The position numbers and the translations under genes are program-made. The notes under the pieces are model-generated. The model was not told the origin of the DNA. It searched no databases and saw nothing but the letters and a program-made list of their open reading frames with translations. Below, piece after piece: positions 49,556 through 63,130 of a stretch of 64,000 nucleotides of DNA. The stretch's first letter is position 1; each line of letters starts with the position of its first letter. Location of the stretch: NCBI RefSeq assembly GCF_017591425.1, contig NW_024466307.1, forward strand, positions 8,975,001 to 9,039,000. The letters are read 5' to 3'. The DNA comes from Ochotona curzoniae (lineage: Eukaryota > Chordata > Mammalia > Lagomorpha > Ochotonidae).

Positions 49556-49690
49556 TTCTTTTAAAAGTATATTAAAGGGTCATTGGCATCTCTGCGACGA
49601 GTCATTACGCTTTTATCCCCCATCAATTAACCACACCTCAGAGGGCTGCTATTAAGAGCTAAATTGAGCTGCAAAAGTAGGTATCCCGTT
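49556..49690. promoter_or_regulatory. Candidate conserved enhancer block
   Basis: An AT-rich island between GC-rich flanks, with 'CATCAATTAACCACACCTC', 'CGAGTCATTACGC' and 'GCTAAATTGAGCTGC'. The sharp composition change and intact motif density suggest constraint. Function inferred. Confidence 0.4.
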
Positions 49691-50664
49691 TCAGGAAGCT
49701 GTGTGGTTCTCTCCCGCTGAGAGGCACGGCCGACGGGGCTCGACCCTCCGCTTCCCTCGACTGCCGGGGCGGCGCCGGCAGCCGGGAGGACTAGAGGTCG
49801 TCGTCTGACCCTGTGCTAGTGAAACCCGGAGTAGGCAGGGCCCTGGGCCGCCGGCCTCAGGCATGGTGCACGTCAAGGGAGGGTGGCTCCAGGAGAATGC
49901 CAGAGGGAGTCGTGCGTTTTGTGGGTGGAGTGGGAGAACGTTCGCAAAACCCTAGGTCCCTGCCGCAGCCCTAGGAGGAGGGAGTGCGGGGCAGAGAATC
50001 TTCGAGCTTGACTGGCAGTCTTCCCCCATACACCTGCTTCCAGCTCTTCAACCCCTTTCCTGGGCAGCAGAATCCCACGAGCGTAGTGCTGTGAAGAAGC
50101 TGGATATGGAGCTAAGGAATCCAGGACAAAAAAATGTGGCGTTTAGGACAAAGGGGATTCACCAGGGATTCATAGCCGCCGGCCCAGATGCGTCCCTCTC
50201 TCCCTCCGTGCCATCACTGCTGAGGACTTGGGGCACCACTGTCGCAGGGCAGCTGGGAGATCCTGGAGGGCCAAGGAAACAGGGAGCTGGGTCCGCTCCG
50301 CAGCCATCGGACTTTGCTCCCGTCAGTGTCCGCAATAAATTTAGCCAAGTCTAAAAGGAGCTTCATTTCCCAGCATAATCCAATTAAAAGCTTTCTAAAG
50401 TAATCTCTCCCCCTCCCCCAAAAAATGACAAGAAGAAATGCACAGCTAAAAAGGGGACCGGTTTTGGTGACAGTGATTTATCGCCTATGCACAGCATGCC
50501 TGGGACACTGGCTGTCCTGCCCGGGATCTATCTGACTAAGGAACATCCCACGGCCATCTCTGGTTCCAATCCCATGCCTTCCAGATGGACAGCCATCTAC
50601 CAGCCAACCTGGGCAGGAGAGAATGTGCAGACTGAGGTGGCTTACAAGCACCATAGACTTTTTT
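49691..50664. other. Transposon-free upstream region
   Basis: GC-rich to 49,990, then mixed. 'CATAATCCAATTAAAAGC' (near 50,375) may belong to a regulatory block. No exon supported. Confidence 0.35.
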
Positions 50665-50935
50665 TTTAAGTGCTATTAGATTTATGGTCCCTTTTTCGAC
50701 GCCCATCCAGAGTAATTAGCACATATGTTCTAAATAGATGATAGTTTTGTGAGCAATAAAGCAATTACCCATCGTTGGAGCTGACAGTTCCTCCAACTAA
50801 ACTCCAACCAGCAGCTAATTGGAGAAGTCATTTCAGCAACATTGCGTGCAATTAGTCCTGCTAAACTACTACACCCCAACTAGCTGGTCTGAGGTTAATT
50901 TATTCAGCATGGTATTTGCATGGACAAGCCTTTGC
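50665..50935. promoter_or_regulatory. Candidate enhancer dense in homeodomain and octamer motifs
   Basis: Contains TAATTAG (50713-50719), CAATTACC (50762-50769), CTAATTGG (50815-50822), CAATTAG (50849-50855), TTAATTTA (50895-50902) and a perfect octamer ATTTGCAT (50914-50921). Repeat-free and 8.6 kb before the predicted NR2F1 start. Regulatory role inferred. Confidence 0.5.
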
Positions 50936-53900
50936 CGTGAAGGGACTTGCCTTTTGCCCCTCGGGTCGGTGCCCAGGGACCAGAGGAGCAGGTGGGAGTG
51001 CACAATTGATGTTTGGGGCCTGGAATGATTCCTAGGGAGGGGATGCCCTATGCAGCTTCAGCTTCAAGGTCAGTGTCCAGCTCACTGAGCCCCAACAGAG
51101 AAAAGCATTGTTATTCCTGCTGGGCAGAAATCAGAGCAAACTGCTCTGTCTGTGCTACTAAAACCTTTAAAAAAAACAAATCACCACAGTGGAGACAACT
51201 GGGTTCTACACCCACACAACCAATAAAAACCACAGGCCACTATCCTGACCCCCCTCTCTAGGGGGTAAACCACCCAAATGGAGTGCTGAACCTGCAATTC
51301 CCTGAGTGGTTTGGAGCAAGAAAAAAACCTGGAGGGATCAGTCAGCCTTGCTTCTCTGCCTCCACCACCTGAAACTGGAATTTTTCTCTGGCAACTTCTC
51401 TGCTTCTATCTTTGACTCTTCCTATCTTCTTTCTTCCCTCTTTTCTAAAGTTCAGCACAACAGGTCCAGGATTTATGTTAAACGTTGGTTGGAAGCCCCT
51501 CCACGGCATCCAAATATCCAGACCCTGGAATTCTACCTGATTCAATCTTTATCGGACAGGGCAGCTCCTACGCTCCTATTCACTGAGGAAGCCCATGAAA
51601 GACCGAGCCTTTGGGATGCAGAATTGAGGGTTGGAAAGAAAATTTTAAAGAGGGATTCATCTTCCCCCTTACTCTCCCTGGAAATGGGGCACGGGTGCTA
51701 CTGGGGGTTGGAGGTCTCTGGGATAGGGCTACAGAGCAGAAACTGGTAGCTCTAATAAACTAAGTATTCCCTTCATGAAATTCACTGGAAGCAACCTTGA
51801 GCTGGCTTGGACCACGCCGGGGTGGGGCTCCCACAGTCTAGAAGGTAGACCAAAGTTCTCATTCCTAGGAAACTCTCTTCTCGGATAAGCACTCACATTT
51901 AGCACCCTGAGAGGTGTTTTTCTTTCCGAAGCAAATACAAATCCTACAGAAAGATGAGTGAGATGCTATTTTTTGTGCAGGACATGAGGCTTTACAAATA
52001 TAATTTCAATTTCAAAACAAATTGATTGGAAGGTATGTTTCTATAGTGAAAGGGGGTGGGAGTGGAGGAGGAGGCGGCTGCGGGGGCGGGGACTTATAAA
52101 CTGTCAAGCTTTTGTATTCTACTTCTTTATTGTGTTTTAACCAATCTAATTCCAAGTGAGACCAAAAAGAAAGAAAAAAAAAAATCCTAGGGAGACATTG
52201 AAAGTAGAGGGTCATGTCTTACCCCATGACCTCCCACCTGTCACACCATCGCCACTCGTCCACGAGAAATCGTGCTGTCACAGTGGCTGCCAGCGGAGAG
52301 CAGCAAGGAAATAAGATGACTTTTCTAGACAGCTGCCCATTGTGCTCTCAATTATTTGCTTTTTTTTTTTCCTGGACTTAAATGTATCTAAAGAGTGAAG
52401 GCAAGAAGGCAACACTGAAGTGTTAAGTGTACCTGATCATGGGAAAAAAACCCAGGTCTTGGTTCCTGTGTGCATGCTTGCACATAAGGGCAAAATGACC
52501 CCTCCAGTCCAACCCTTGGCCCTGAGCATGTGGGAAATATTTATGCCCACACCTATGTGTGCCGAAAAATCTCTTAAGCACATGTGTGTCGAGAGGTGGC
52601 CCCGCGCAAGCTCAGCTAACATTCACTTCTGGAGTAAAGGCATTTTTCTTGCTCCCATAGTTTCTTTCCCTTAAGAGCGATTAGATGATGTCTATTCAAA
52701 GTTGCTGATCCAGAGAGAAGATAAGAGTAGATAAAAGAAGATTTCAAGTGACCCGCCCCCCCCCCCCATCCCTTTCACACCAACCTGAGCCCTGGAATCA
52801 CCAAGGATCAACTAACACAAAAGCCCTTTCCCCTCTTTTCAGCTTCAGAAGATTTCATGCAAGGGGTTAACAATCAAACGGAGCTCTCCATGAGTTTTGT
52901 TAGCTAGTGCATTTATAACACTTTATTAACTCCTCCCGTGGAGGAGCTAGGTCTGTTCTCCACCTCTGACACGGGTAAATAAAATGCATGCAACATCGCA
53001 GAAGACCTAACTCCGTACTGTTCTGGGAGCTTCTATCCGTGGTGTCCTCTGCTCATTCTTGCTCATTTAAACTTTACCTAACCTCCCTCCCCAGCGAGGA
53101 AGGACACTGTAATAAACATATCTCCCCACTGACAGTTTAAAAGGAAATGTTAAGTTTATCCTTTAGATCAACCTTCTGATAGGTAAATACAATTGTACCA
53201 TGACTGCAGTTGCCCACAGACCTGCCAGCTTTTCAAGCCAATACTTTTTCACTAATTTATGGCACAGACATGGAAGAAAGTGGTATTAAAGACTTAAACA
53301 TATTCAAGCAGTCCTTAATCGTTGAAATGTCCAACTCAGATGTACTTCTGATAGGCTAATCCTATGGTAAAGGAAATACATGATAATATAGTGTCACTGA
53401 GTGTATTGTCAGAGTACGCGCACAACCTTCGAACTCACTGCAAAACTTCAACTTTCTATCCAAACTCACCCAGTTTTCCTGGGAAGAATAGCCTTGCAGG
53501 TTTTGGTCACTCAAGTTGGACAATGAGATTACAGGAAAATGTTTTGTAACACAGAAGTCTCTAGTTCATCCTTTTTTTTTTTTTCCTTGCACTGATGCAT
53601 TTAGGTAGGCAGGTGTTTTGTTTTTGTTTTTTAAACAAAAGTAAATATTTGGCCCTGGACTCAGGGGTGTGCTCGAAATGACTATTACTTTCCCTCCTCG
53701 AAAAGGGCTTGAATTGCACCCAAAGGCCAGCAGTGGCTCTCTTGCCATCTCAGAGCTGCCACTGCGGGAGTCCCTTCACTGATGGCCCAGGCAGAGAGGG
53801 GAAGCAGGCAAGCCCTTATCTCTCTCTTATCCAAAACACGTGCTGTAAATGGCTGGTTTGAGATGGAAAACTAACCCGTTCTGCTAAGAGGAAGCACTTA

Positions 53901-55400
53901 TCTCTAAGCTTTCTGAACCAAAGGTGACACCCAAGGTGTCTGGGCTGCCAAAGTGATAGGAAGCATGGGACGATGCTGAGTCCCTAGTTCAACGACACAG
54001 GCAAGGCTCGGAGCACACAGCCCAGCAAAAGCCCAACACCTCCCTGGGCCCTTCCGGACCACATTTTTGCAGCAACAAAGGCAGAACTTTTTCACAGCTG
54101 GGCAAGCTCCTTGCACACTGGGTTCTAGCCCGAGGTGGGAAGGGAGAATGCCGATTTATGACGTAGGCTGGGACTTTTTTTGTTGTTGCTGTTGTTCTAA
54201 GTAATCACCAAACTTTCCCGCCACCAGCCTTTCTCCTCCAAGATCTGTACAAGACCATTTACAACTCATTTTCCTGGACAGTATTCTTCCCCTGGCCTTA
54301 ATCGCACGCCAAGGGAGACTAATTGCTTTGGCACCTTGAAAACAATGGGAGAGATCTGCCACAAGATCAGAGGAACTGACCTTTCTCCCAGGGGCGGTAG
54401 GCCTGCCCTTCTCTCCAGATGAACTTGATAAACAGGGGGCTTTGTGATGATTTGTGGATAGGCAGGGAAAGTGGAAGGACTGTTCTAAACCTATGTGGTC
54501 ACCTCTAAGGTCCCCGTGGCTCCAACTGGGTTTACAAAATGTCTTTACCAGGTGCCTTTGTTCAGTGAAGCTCAGCCACAAACCAAAATGAATGATCTGG
54601 TGTGGCTACTGTCAGCTGGGCCACAGGATTAACGAAGAATGGCTCAGCCTTTCATGTAAGAAAGATGCAGGGGAGGTGGGTATTTGATGGGCTGGAAAGA
54701 CCACCTCCATTCACACTCTGGGGCCTGGAAGCAAGTCACGGCCCCAAGGTGCAGTTCTGTCTCTTTCTCTACTGTTTCCACACCGCAGCCCAGCCACCCA
54801 ATCGCCACTGTGCCACAGGTGCTGGCATGATCAAGCCATGTGTGGGAGGGCTTGTAAAGAGTAGATAATGAAGGGCACCAGGATGCCAGCCACTTCACAC
54901 TTGTAAGCCTGTATATAGCTTGATTCTTCTTCCCAAGGTGAGAAATGGAGGAATCGCACTGGAGAGAGACCTTCTGTGCACTGAACTGTTCTGGGGCCAG
55001 GGGTGGGGGGGGGGGGTGGAGCGGTTGGGTGTTAGCAGGAGAGCCAAGGAAAACTAGAGTGAAAGGAAAGAGTTCGGGCCCTGGTCAAGTCCTAGCAGGG
55101 GATGCATGTGCTACAAACTTGGCAGGAAGGCCTGGTTGGTGGGCCCCTGGCTAAGGTGCTGAGGCAAGACCGCACCAGGGCTGTGTCGCAGGATCCAAGG
55201 GGTTGTAGCGGGAAAGAAGAGAAAAGAGATGGAGAAAAACAGAAATTGCCCTGAGTCCTCGGCTTCTACCACCAAGGGGCCCTGGGTGCTGTCGGGAAAA
55301 AGCAATGGCTTTTCTTTAAGGGACGCATGCAGCAACAAACGAGACAACAGTTCTCCTCTGGTTGGGTGTGGGGTACACCAGGCGCAGGCCTCCTAAGTGC
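50936..55400. other. Transposon-free upstream region of NR2F1
   Basis: About 4.5 kb without SINE or L1. AT-rich blocks at 52,850-52,970 ('GTTAACAATCAAACGG', 'TTATAACACTTTATTAAC') and 53,120-53,300 look like candidate conserved elements. A C11 run is at 52,757-52,767 and a G11 run at 55,006-55,016. No exon supported. Confidence 0.35.
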
Positions 55401-56170
55401 ACCGTGGGCAATCAGTACTGCCTTGAGGGTGGCAGCCAGAGCGTCCCCAGGACCTCGCCTGACCCCTGGCTCCCTCGAAGGAAGCCATTTTTCCAGAGGC
55501 AGGGCAGGGAGAACCGGTGGCCGAGGCGCTGTTTGTGGGTGCGCAGCCGCCGCTGGGGGCACCGGGTTCGGCAGGGAAATTGGGCTGTCCCAAAGGGGAA
55601 CAGCGCCCCGCCTGGAACAAGAGCGGTTCCTCCCCGCTCTCACCACACAAAGTGGGCGAGCTTTGCCCACTGCTGCAGCGCGAGCAGCTCCCAGTGATGC
55701 GCAGGACCCCAACCCCCATCCACCACTACCACCACCCCAACACCGTTCCCCCACCCCGGCACCATGAGGGGTCTCCACCCCTGGGACCAGGAATAGGGAC
55801 GCATCCTTCCCTCCAGGCCCGAGACCGCGAGGGACCCATTTCTGCGCCCCCACCCCCGCTCCAGGGTCGCGCCGGGTGGGTCCCAAGGTCCCCTTGCAAG
55901 TTTGGAAGCTAGGAGGGCGGGGGCAGAAAAGCGCAAGTGATGATGGGTGTCTCAGCCGGTACTCCCGCCCAGCTTCACCCCGGCCTGCAGGGCCTGACCC
56001 CATAGCAGCCCCTGCTTGGCCGGGCTGCCTCCCACCAGAGCCCACCCAGCTGCGGGGCGCGGTCCCCAGGGCCACTTCTCCCGCCCTCACCCCGCACGCC
56101 CTCTGACGCAAACGTGCGTCCCTGCCCCGCGCAGGAGATGCACTAACGTAGGTTTTAATTGAGACTCTTC

Positions 56171-56174
<4 letters not shown>

Positions 56175-56228
<54 letters not shown>

Positions 56229-56238
56229 ACACACACAG
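56175..56238. repeat. (CA)n microsatellite
   Basis: About 26 CA units (56175-56226) then an interrupted continuation. Confidence 0.98.
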
Positions 56239-56661
56239 TAACACCCCCTCCGCCCCCTCCACCCCCTCGGGAGGCGACCCCTGTCCCGCCTCCAGCCCTT
56301 CGCTGGCGTGCAGAATCTGGCTCGGATCGCCGAGCCTCTCGCCTCCCACTATTCCGCCGGGAGAGCGGCGTGAGGTCCCTCCTTAATCCGCTCACACCGT
56401 AGCCCACATCAAAAAGAGGCCTTCGTTTGCCTGAAGTTTGGGGCGGGGGTTGGGGGGCGGATCGCGTTACACCGGCGCCCGCAGGTGGGCGGCTGCAACC
56501 GAGTTCGCCGAGTCCCGGGCTTGATGCCAGGCAAGGCTCCGGCCTCGCCGATGCGGCCGGACTGGGCAGCCAGCTCCTCGGGGCGGTCCGGGCGGGGATA
56601 CCCAAAGACCCCGAAACCTGCCAGTGTGCAGCCCTAGGGCCACGCCCGCGCCACGGCTTCC

Positions 56662-56665
<4 letters not shown>

Positions 56666-56698
<33 letters not shown>
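56666..56698. repeat. (GA)n microsatellite
   Basis: About 16 GA units inside the CpG island. Confidence 0.98.
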
Positions 56699-56701
<3 letters not shown>

Positions 56702-57716
56702 TCTGGGGGCGTTGGGTTAGGACCTGAGGTGCAGGATTGGGGGAGGGTGGCGGGTCCTGCTTTGAATTGGGCTGCAGGATCCCCCTCCTCCAGGGAGGTG
56801 AGGCGGCTGCGGCCCCTGCCTCCCACGCCACGGTGGGACTGGGGCACCGGAAAGGGCCACCCCAGGGACAGACCCTGCCGAAAGTTCTCCGGGTCCAGAC
56901 TCCTGCCCCCAGGGCCCGTGGAAGCCACGCGAGCCGAGACGTCCCCCTCTCCCACCCCGACCTACCCGCCCGCTCTCCCGCCAGCACCAGTCCCCACCCC
57001 CACTCCCCTCCAGCGCAAGAAGCCACGACAAACCGCTGCGGTACTTGCCTGGTGGGGCAGGACCTGGTCGAGTCTCGCTTCTGGCACGCGCCTTGCACCG
57101 TCCGGGGTCCGAGGGCGGGCCGGGCGGCGCTGGTGCTTGCAGCGGCTGCTCGCCCATCGCGCTCCGGTCCCCTCTCCTGGGCCTCCCTCTCCTCGCCTCT
57201 CTCCTCGGTGAGCCAGCTTCCTCTCTGCCCTCCACTCCCTGCCTGCGGCTGTGTAGGGAGAGTAAGATGGAGCATTTGTACGGAGATCTTTTTTATTCAT
57301 TTTGGGGGGCCGCTCTATTTTACTCGTGTTGGTACCACCTTCTCACCGATCCCGAGGCGCGGGCGCGCTGGTGCGGACCTAAGCGCCCCCCTACCATCCC
57401 CGGGCAGCCGCAGGCACTTGGTGACCATCCACCGCCTCGTACAATGGGCCTTCTTCGTGCGCAGGGCGCACTGACAGCCTCTCGGAGCGGGAAGAGCCGT
57501 GGGGGCCGACCGACACAGGGAAGCTTTGATTCTCGCTCCTTATCCCCCACCCCACACTCCCCACCGTGCGCCCCTAGCGCTCGCCACGACAGCAGGAACC
57601 CACTCCGGGGACCTGCAGGCTGCGGAGACCGAGAAGCGCAAAGCACGTACCCAGAACACGCAGTGCTGCCCAAACCCCTCCCTGGTGGTGAGATTTAAAG
57701 TGAGAACGACTATTAC

Positions 57717-57736
57717 AAAAAAAAAAAAAAAAAAAA
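57717..57736. repeat. Poly-A run
   Basis: About 20 adenines in GC-rich context, without a recognisable SINE or L1 body upstream. Confidence 0.9.
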
Positions 57737-58269
57737 TCCCTACCTCTTGTCAACCACCTCGCGCAGCCCTCGACTTCCACCCTGACCCGAGGGCGTGGTG
57801 TCGCCCGGGGGAGGCTCGAGTCGAGACAAACTTTTACCGCTCTGGGGGAAGAGCCGACGGCCGGAGCAGGCGGACAGGGCAGGCGCGGCGCCCACCCCCC
57901 GGCGGCGGCTTTGTCACTGCGCGCCCGCCCGAGCCTGCCTAGGGGAGCCTGCGAGCTCCGACGAGGGCGGTGGGGGGGTGCGAGTGTGCGATTGGAGAAT
58001 ATGTAACTCATAGAAGGATCATTCGCCCCCCCATACACACACACACACACCCAACCAGTACGATCTTTCAAGGGAAAAAAAAAAAGCCATTGAAAGAATT
58101 TCCAAAGTGCAGTCTCGGTGTGCCGGCGAGGCACCGGCTGCCTGCCGGGAGAGGAGGAGGGACGCGCGGCCCGGGAGCGGCTGCGTCCGCTAGGTGGCAG
58201 GCAGAACCAGCGATTCCTGCGCGCCCCGGCCTCCCCTGCCCGCCTCCCCGACCAATCACCTCCGGGAAG

Positions 58270-58271
<2 letters not shown>

Positions 58272-58341
<70 letters not shown>

Positions 58342-58350
58342 TCTCTCCCT
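58272..58350. repeat. (CT)n microsatellite
   Basis: About 33 perfect CT units (58272-58336) with a degenerate tail, roughly 1.2 kb before the predicted NR2F1 start. Confidence 0.98.
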
Positions 58351-58494
58351 GCCTTCCTCCTCCCGCCCCTCCCCCTCCCTTCCACCGTTTGCTCTTTTCC
58401 TGGGACACTGACTTGGCTCACACCCCCTACCCACCCCACTACCCCCTGACCCTCATACATACCCCACACAACAAAAAAAAAAGGACTCACAGTT

Positions 58495-58720
58495 TTTGGT
58501 TAAATCATGATTGCAGCATTGTTTGCAGTTTGCAATTGGCCTGGGGGGCTTTTTTTTTTTTAATGATGATGATGGTGAGGATGAAGTAGGAAGCAACCGC
58601 GCGCGTTTGTCTTGGAAAGTTTATTTTAAAATCATCTTTGCCTTGGAAGCGCTCGAATTTGCGGTCATCACTGCAGAGGAGCCAGGAGGGTGTCGACATG
58701 CAACCTTGCAGGCCAAGATG
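58495..58720. promoter_or_regulatory. Candidate conserved proximal element
   Basis: AT-rich segment with 'TTAAATCATGATTGCAGC' and 'GCAGTTTGCAATTGG' in the CpG island, about 0.9 kb upstream of the predicted start. Function inferred from position and composition. Confidence 0.35.
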
Positions 58721-59173
58721 TGCTGTGGATTCCCATTCTATCCCCCCCGCCTCCAAAAAAAAAAAAAAAACCTGGGGAGATCCTACCCGGGGTGTCCCAA
58801 AGCTACCCCAGAGCAGAATCCAAGCCTGCATGATGTTCATAAAGGGAAGACGAACGCGCAAACCCAGGCGGTTTCCTTCCCATTAACATTTTTCCCCTCC
58901 CCTCTCCGAGGCAACGATGCCCTCTTCACGCTCTTAAAATCAGATTAAAAAAAAAAAAACTTTAGGGAAGAAAGGAAAAATATAAGATCCCGCGTATTCT
59001 TCCCTGGACCTCCCCCCTCTCCAGACGGTCGCCTCCTCCGGGGAGTAGGTGGGTGGGGGTGCGCGGGTCGCGAGGGTGCGTGTGTGTGCGTGCGTGTGCG
59101 TGCGCCTGCGAGTGTGCGACCACAGACGACCCATACTAATCAGGTCTCGGAGTAAATAGCTGCGCCGAGCCAC

Positions 59174-59189
59174 CGCGATGTAAATCGCG
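59174..59189. promoter_or_regulatory. Perfect dyad CGCGAT-GTAA-ATCGCG with octamer-like core
   Basis: Six-base perfect arms around GTAA, about 340 bases before the predicted start. The centre reads ATGTAAAT, one base from the POU octamer ATGCAAAT. Confidence 0.6.
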
Positions 59190-59354
59190 CCTGTCAGGAG
59201 CACACCCCCCACCACCCCCACCGCCCGCACGCTCTCCCCTCCTCCTCCTCCTCCTCCTCCTCCCCTCGCAGCCCCAGCCCGTAGGTAGCGGGGAGGGAGG
59301 CCGAGAGGGAGGGGAGGAAAGAAAGAAAGAGCGGGGGAGGGGGAGGCCCGCCAG

Positions 59355-59520
59355 CCAATGGCGCGCGGGAGGCTTGGCTAACCTTCGCCTGGCGCTCGCT
59401 CCCCCCGGCTCGGGGCTCTGACCAGTCAGTCGCCTTTGATTATCAGTTGCCAGCAGCCCTTCTCTTGGCTCCTTGACACGAGCTCCATATAAGGCAGCGA
59501 TCTCCATAGAAACGTGTCAG
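59355..59520 (+). promoter_or_regulatory. NR2F1: NR2F1 core promoter: CCAAT box, TCF-like site and TATA-like box
   Basis: A CCAAT box lies at 59355-59359 just after a GC-box-like GGGAGGGGGAGG run. A TCF/LEF-type CTTTGAT is at 59434-59440. A TATA-like TATAAG is at 59488-59493, which predicts initiation near 59515-59525. The AT-rich, non-repetitive sequence at 59480-59560 stands out in the surrounding CpG island. The motifs are visible. Their use as the main promoter is inferred from position about 2 kb before the start codon. Confidence 0.6.
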
Positions 59521-59626
59521 TTTCAATAGTCGTGTCAAAGTTCACTATATACAGACATTCGCGCAGATCCCCCTTTCGGAAACACTGCTCTGCGAGTCCT
59601 CCCGTTTAAACGCATTCAATTTTTGG

Positions 59627-59630
<4 letters not shown>

Positions 59631-59675
<45 letters not shown>

Positions 59676-59735
59676 TCCTCTCTCTCCCCCCTCTCCCTCC
59701 TCTCTCTGTCTCTCTCTTTCTCTCTCTCTCTCTCT
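59631..59735. repeat. CT-rich tract in predicted 5' leader
   Basis: A (CT)n core at 59633-59670 and degenerate CT/CCT continuation, about 110 bases after the predicted start. Confidence 0.95.
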
Positions 59736-60837
59736 GCTCTCTCCTCTCTCTGCGCTCCCCTTTCTTTTTCTTACACATCCTCCTACCTACTACTTCTTTC
59801 CTCTTCTTCTTCTTTCTCGTCTTTTCCTCCCTCCTCCTTGTCTCTTTTACTCCTTTCCAGCAGAAGAGTGAGGGCTCAACTTGAAAAAAAAAAAAAGAAA
59901 GAAAAGAAGAAGGAGGAGGAGGAGGAGGCGGCACTCCCTCCGTATTCTTCTTATCGTTATTTTATACATATATGATTTTTTTTTTGGAGGGAGGGTGTCG
60001 CTTCCCGGCTGAAGAGCACTTATTTAAAATACTAAAAAAAGAACATTTTTGGGCGATCTCCAGGGTTTTTTTAACTAGCTCTGTGTGTGATAGCAGAAGA
60101 GGCAGAAGAAGGAGCAAGAAAGGAAAAGAAGATTTATTTATTCGACCTACTTTGGATGTCTCGCTTTTTTTTTCTTTTTTGCCTTTTTTTTTCCTCCAAA
60201 AGAAATCTGCAAATTATTTTCTTCTGATTTTTATTTTTTCCTCCGATTTTTCTCTGTGAATTCATCGCCGGCGTGAATTATCTCGTCTTTTCCTCCCCCT
60301 TCCGTCACCTCCCGAAAGAAGAAGGCGGCGAGAGCCCGGCGCCACCCGCACAACAAAAAAGAGCAAAGTGTGCTATCCTCCGCGCCGGCCGCCTCCCGCT
60401 CTCCGGCGCTGCCTTCCTGAATGGCTGGCTGCGCCCGGCCCTGGACCTGGCCCCCCGACACCCGCGCGCCCTGATCGCAGCCCGCAGCCTCGCCCCGCGC
60501 TCCGCTCGGCTCACCCCGCTGCCCGCACTCCCGAACCCGGCGAGGGCTCCCGCCCGGACAGCGGCTGCAGCGGCGCGGGCCGGCCCGGCCTGGGCTCGCG
60601 CTCCGGCTGCCGCCCCGACTCCGGCTCGGACTCCGGCCGGGCCCCGGCTCCTCCAGCGGCGCCCGCCGCGGCAGCTGAGCCGACAGCTCCAGCGGCGCCT
60701 GCAGCCGCGACCTCCGCCGCCGCCGCCACCACCGCCGCCGCCCTCGCCGGCTTCCTCTATGTCGGCTCAGCCCGCGCGCTGAGCTCAACCCGAGCGGCCG
60801 GCCGGCGGGCGGGCGCCCGGCGCGGGTGAGCGAGTGT

Positions 60838-60893
60838 GTGCGCGCGTGTGTGTGTGTGTGTTGTGTGTGCGTGTGTGTGTGTGCGCGGGGGTG
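60838..60893. repeat. GT-rich alternating purine-pyrimidine tract
   Basis: Imperfect (GT)n/(GC)n run inside the predicted leader. Confidence 0.9.
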
Positions 60894-61279
60894 CGGGCGA
60901 GGCGGAGGGCGAGTGTGTGCGCGCGCCGTGGCCCATGCCCGCCGCCCCCGGCGCTGCGCCCCGCGCCGCTCCCGGCTGCCGCCTGTGCCATTTCTGATTT
61001 TGCAACTTGGGGAAGAAGAAAAAAGCGAGAGAAGAGGGAGCTTGCTCGCCGGGGGGTGGGGAGGGGGGGAAAGGAGAGCGCGGCCCCCCCAGGATCGGAG
61101 CGCGCGGGGTGGGGGGGGAGGGAAGCGGGCGAGGGGTGCAGGGGTGTTGTGGGGGGGGGTAGCCTGAGAGCCTGGAGGGGGGGGGCTGCAAAAAGAGAGA
61201 AAGAAAACAGCAGGAACCACAACAAAACGCCAGCAGGGCGGGCGGGCGCGCGGCAGCAGCGGGGCGGCCGAGGCAGTAG

Positions 61280-62533
<1,254 letters not shown>

Positions 62534-62794
62534 TAAAATGGGGGGTGTGGGTGGGCTGGGGGGGCTGGAGGACCCCCGAGCCGGAGATTCATTGCTGCCA
62601 TCATCCTTTTGGGAGCCTAGCCTGGAAAAAGAGGAATGAGATTTATTGCACTTGTAGGTCTAATTAGGGGGGAAGGGGGACTCCTGGCCCCTTCCGTGGT
62701 TCCCGGTCCCCTACACGGAGGGGGGGCTGCCTGCTCGGGAGCCGTGGCCTTGCTTTAACCCCTCTACTTTGAAAGCAAAGTTTGTGACTGCACC

Positions 62795-63130
62795 GTGCTT
62801 TCATAGTTGTCATTTTTTTTTTTGAAAGCATGATCCTCATTTTATTTCTTCATCAAACTCCACCCTCTGCTTAAATACTGCATACAAATTACAATTTACA
62901 ACGGCATTTACCGATCCTTCTGATTTCGCCATAATGCACAAGCTGCAGCTGGCAGGGGCTTCCACATCATTTAATCCCTGTGTTGTGTGGGTTTGTGTGC
63001 TGTTGTGGTTGGTGTTTTTATTTGGATATGCTTCATGTGCATGTGGCAAGAGAGGCAGCACTTTTCTGATAAATGTATTTAACCATTTACAGTTAGAGTT
63101 TATGTCCTGACAATCGTTAAAGATGTCTAC
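62795..63130. promoter_or_regulatory. Candidate intronic conserved element
   Basis: Repeat-free AT-rich block with 'GCATGATCCTCATTTTATTTC', 'GCCATAATGCACAAGCTGC' and 'TTCAATTAGTGAACC'. Conservation is suspected, not measured. Confidence 0.35.

Noticed and set aside
55266..56234. A 322-codon minus-strand open frame, and similar long frames at 56,600-57,700 and 60,231-61,795
   Set aside because: They lie in CpG-rich DNA where stops are rare on all frames. Their proteins are Arg/Pro/Gly/Ala runs plus CA/GT-repeat products, overlap each other on both strands and match no family I know.
57717..57736. Poly-A run as a processed pseudogene tail
   Set aside because: No cDNA-like sequence, polyadenylation signal or target duplication was seen next to it.
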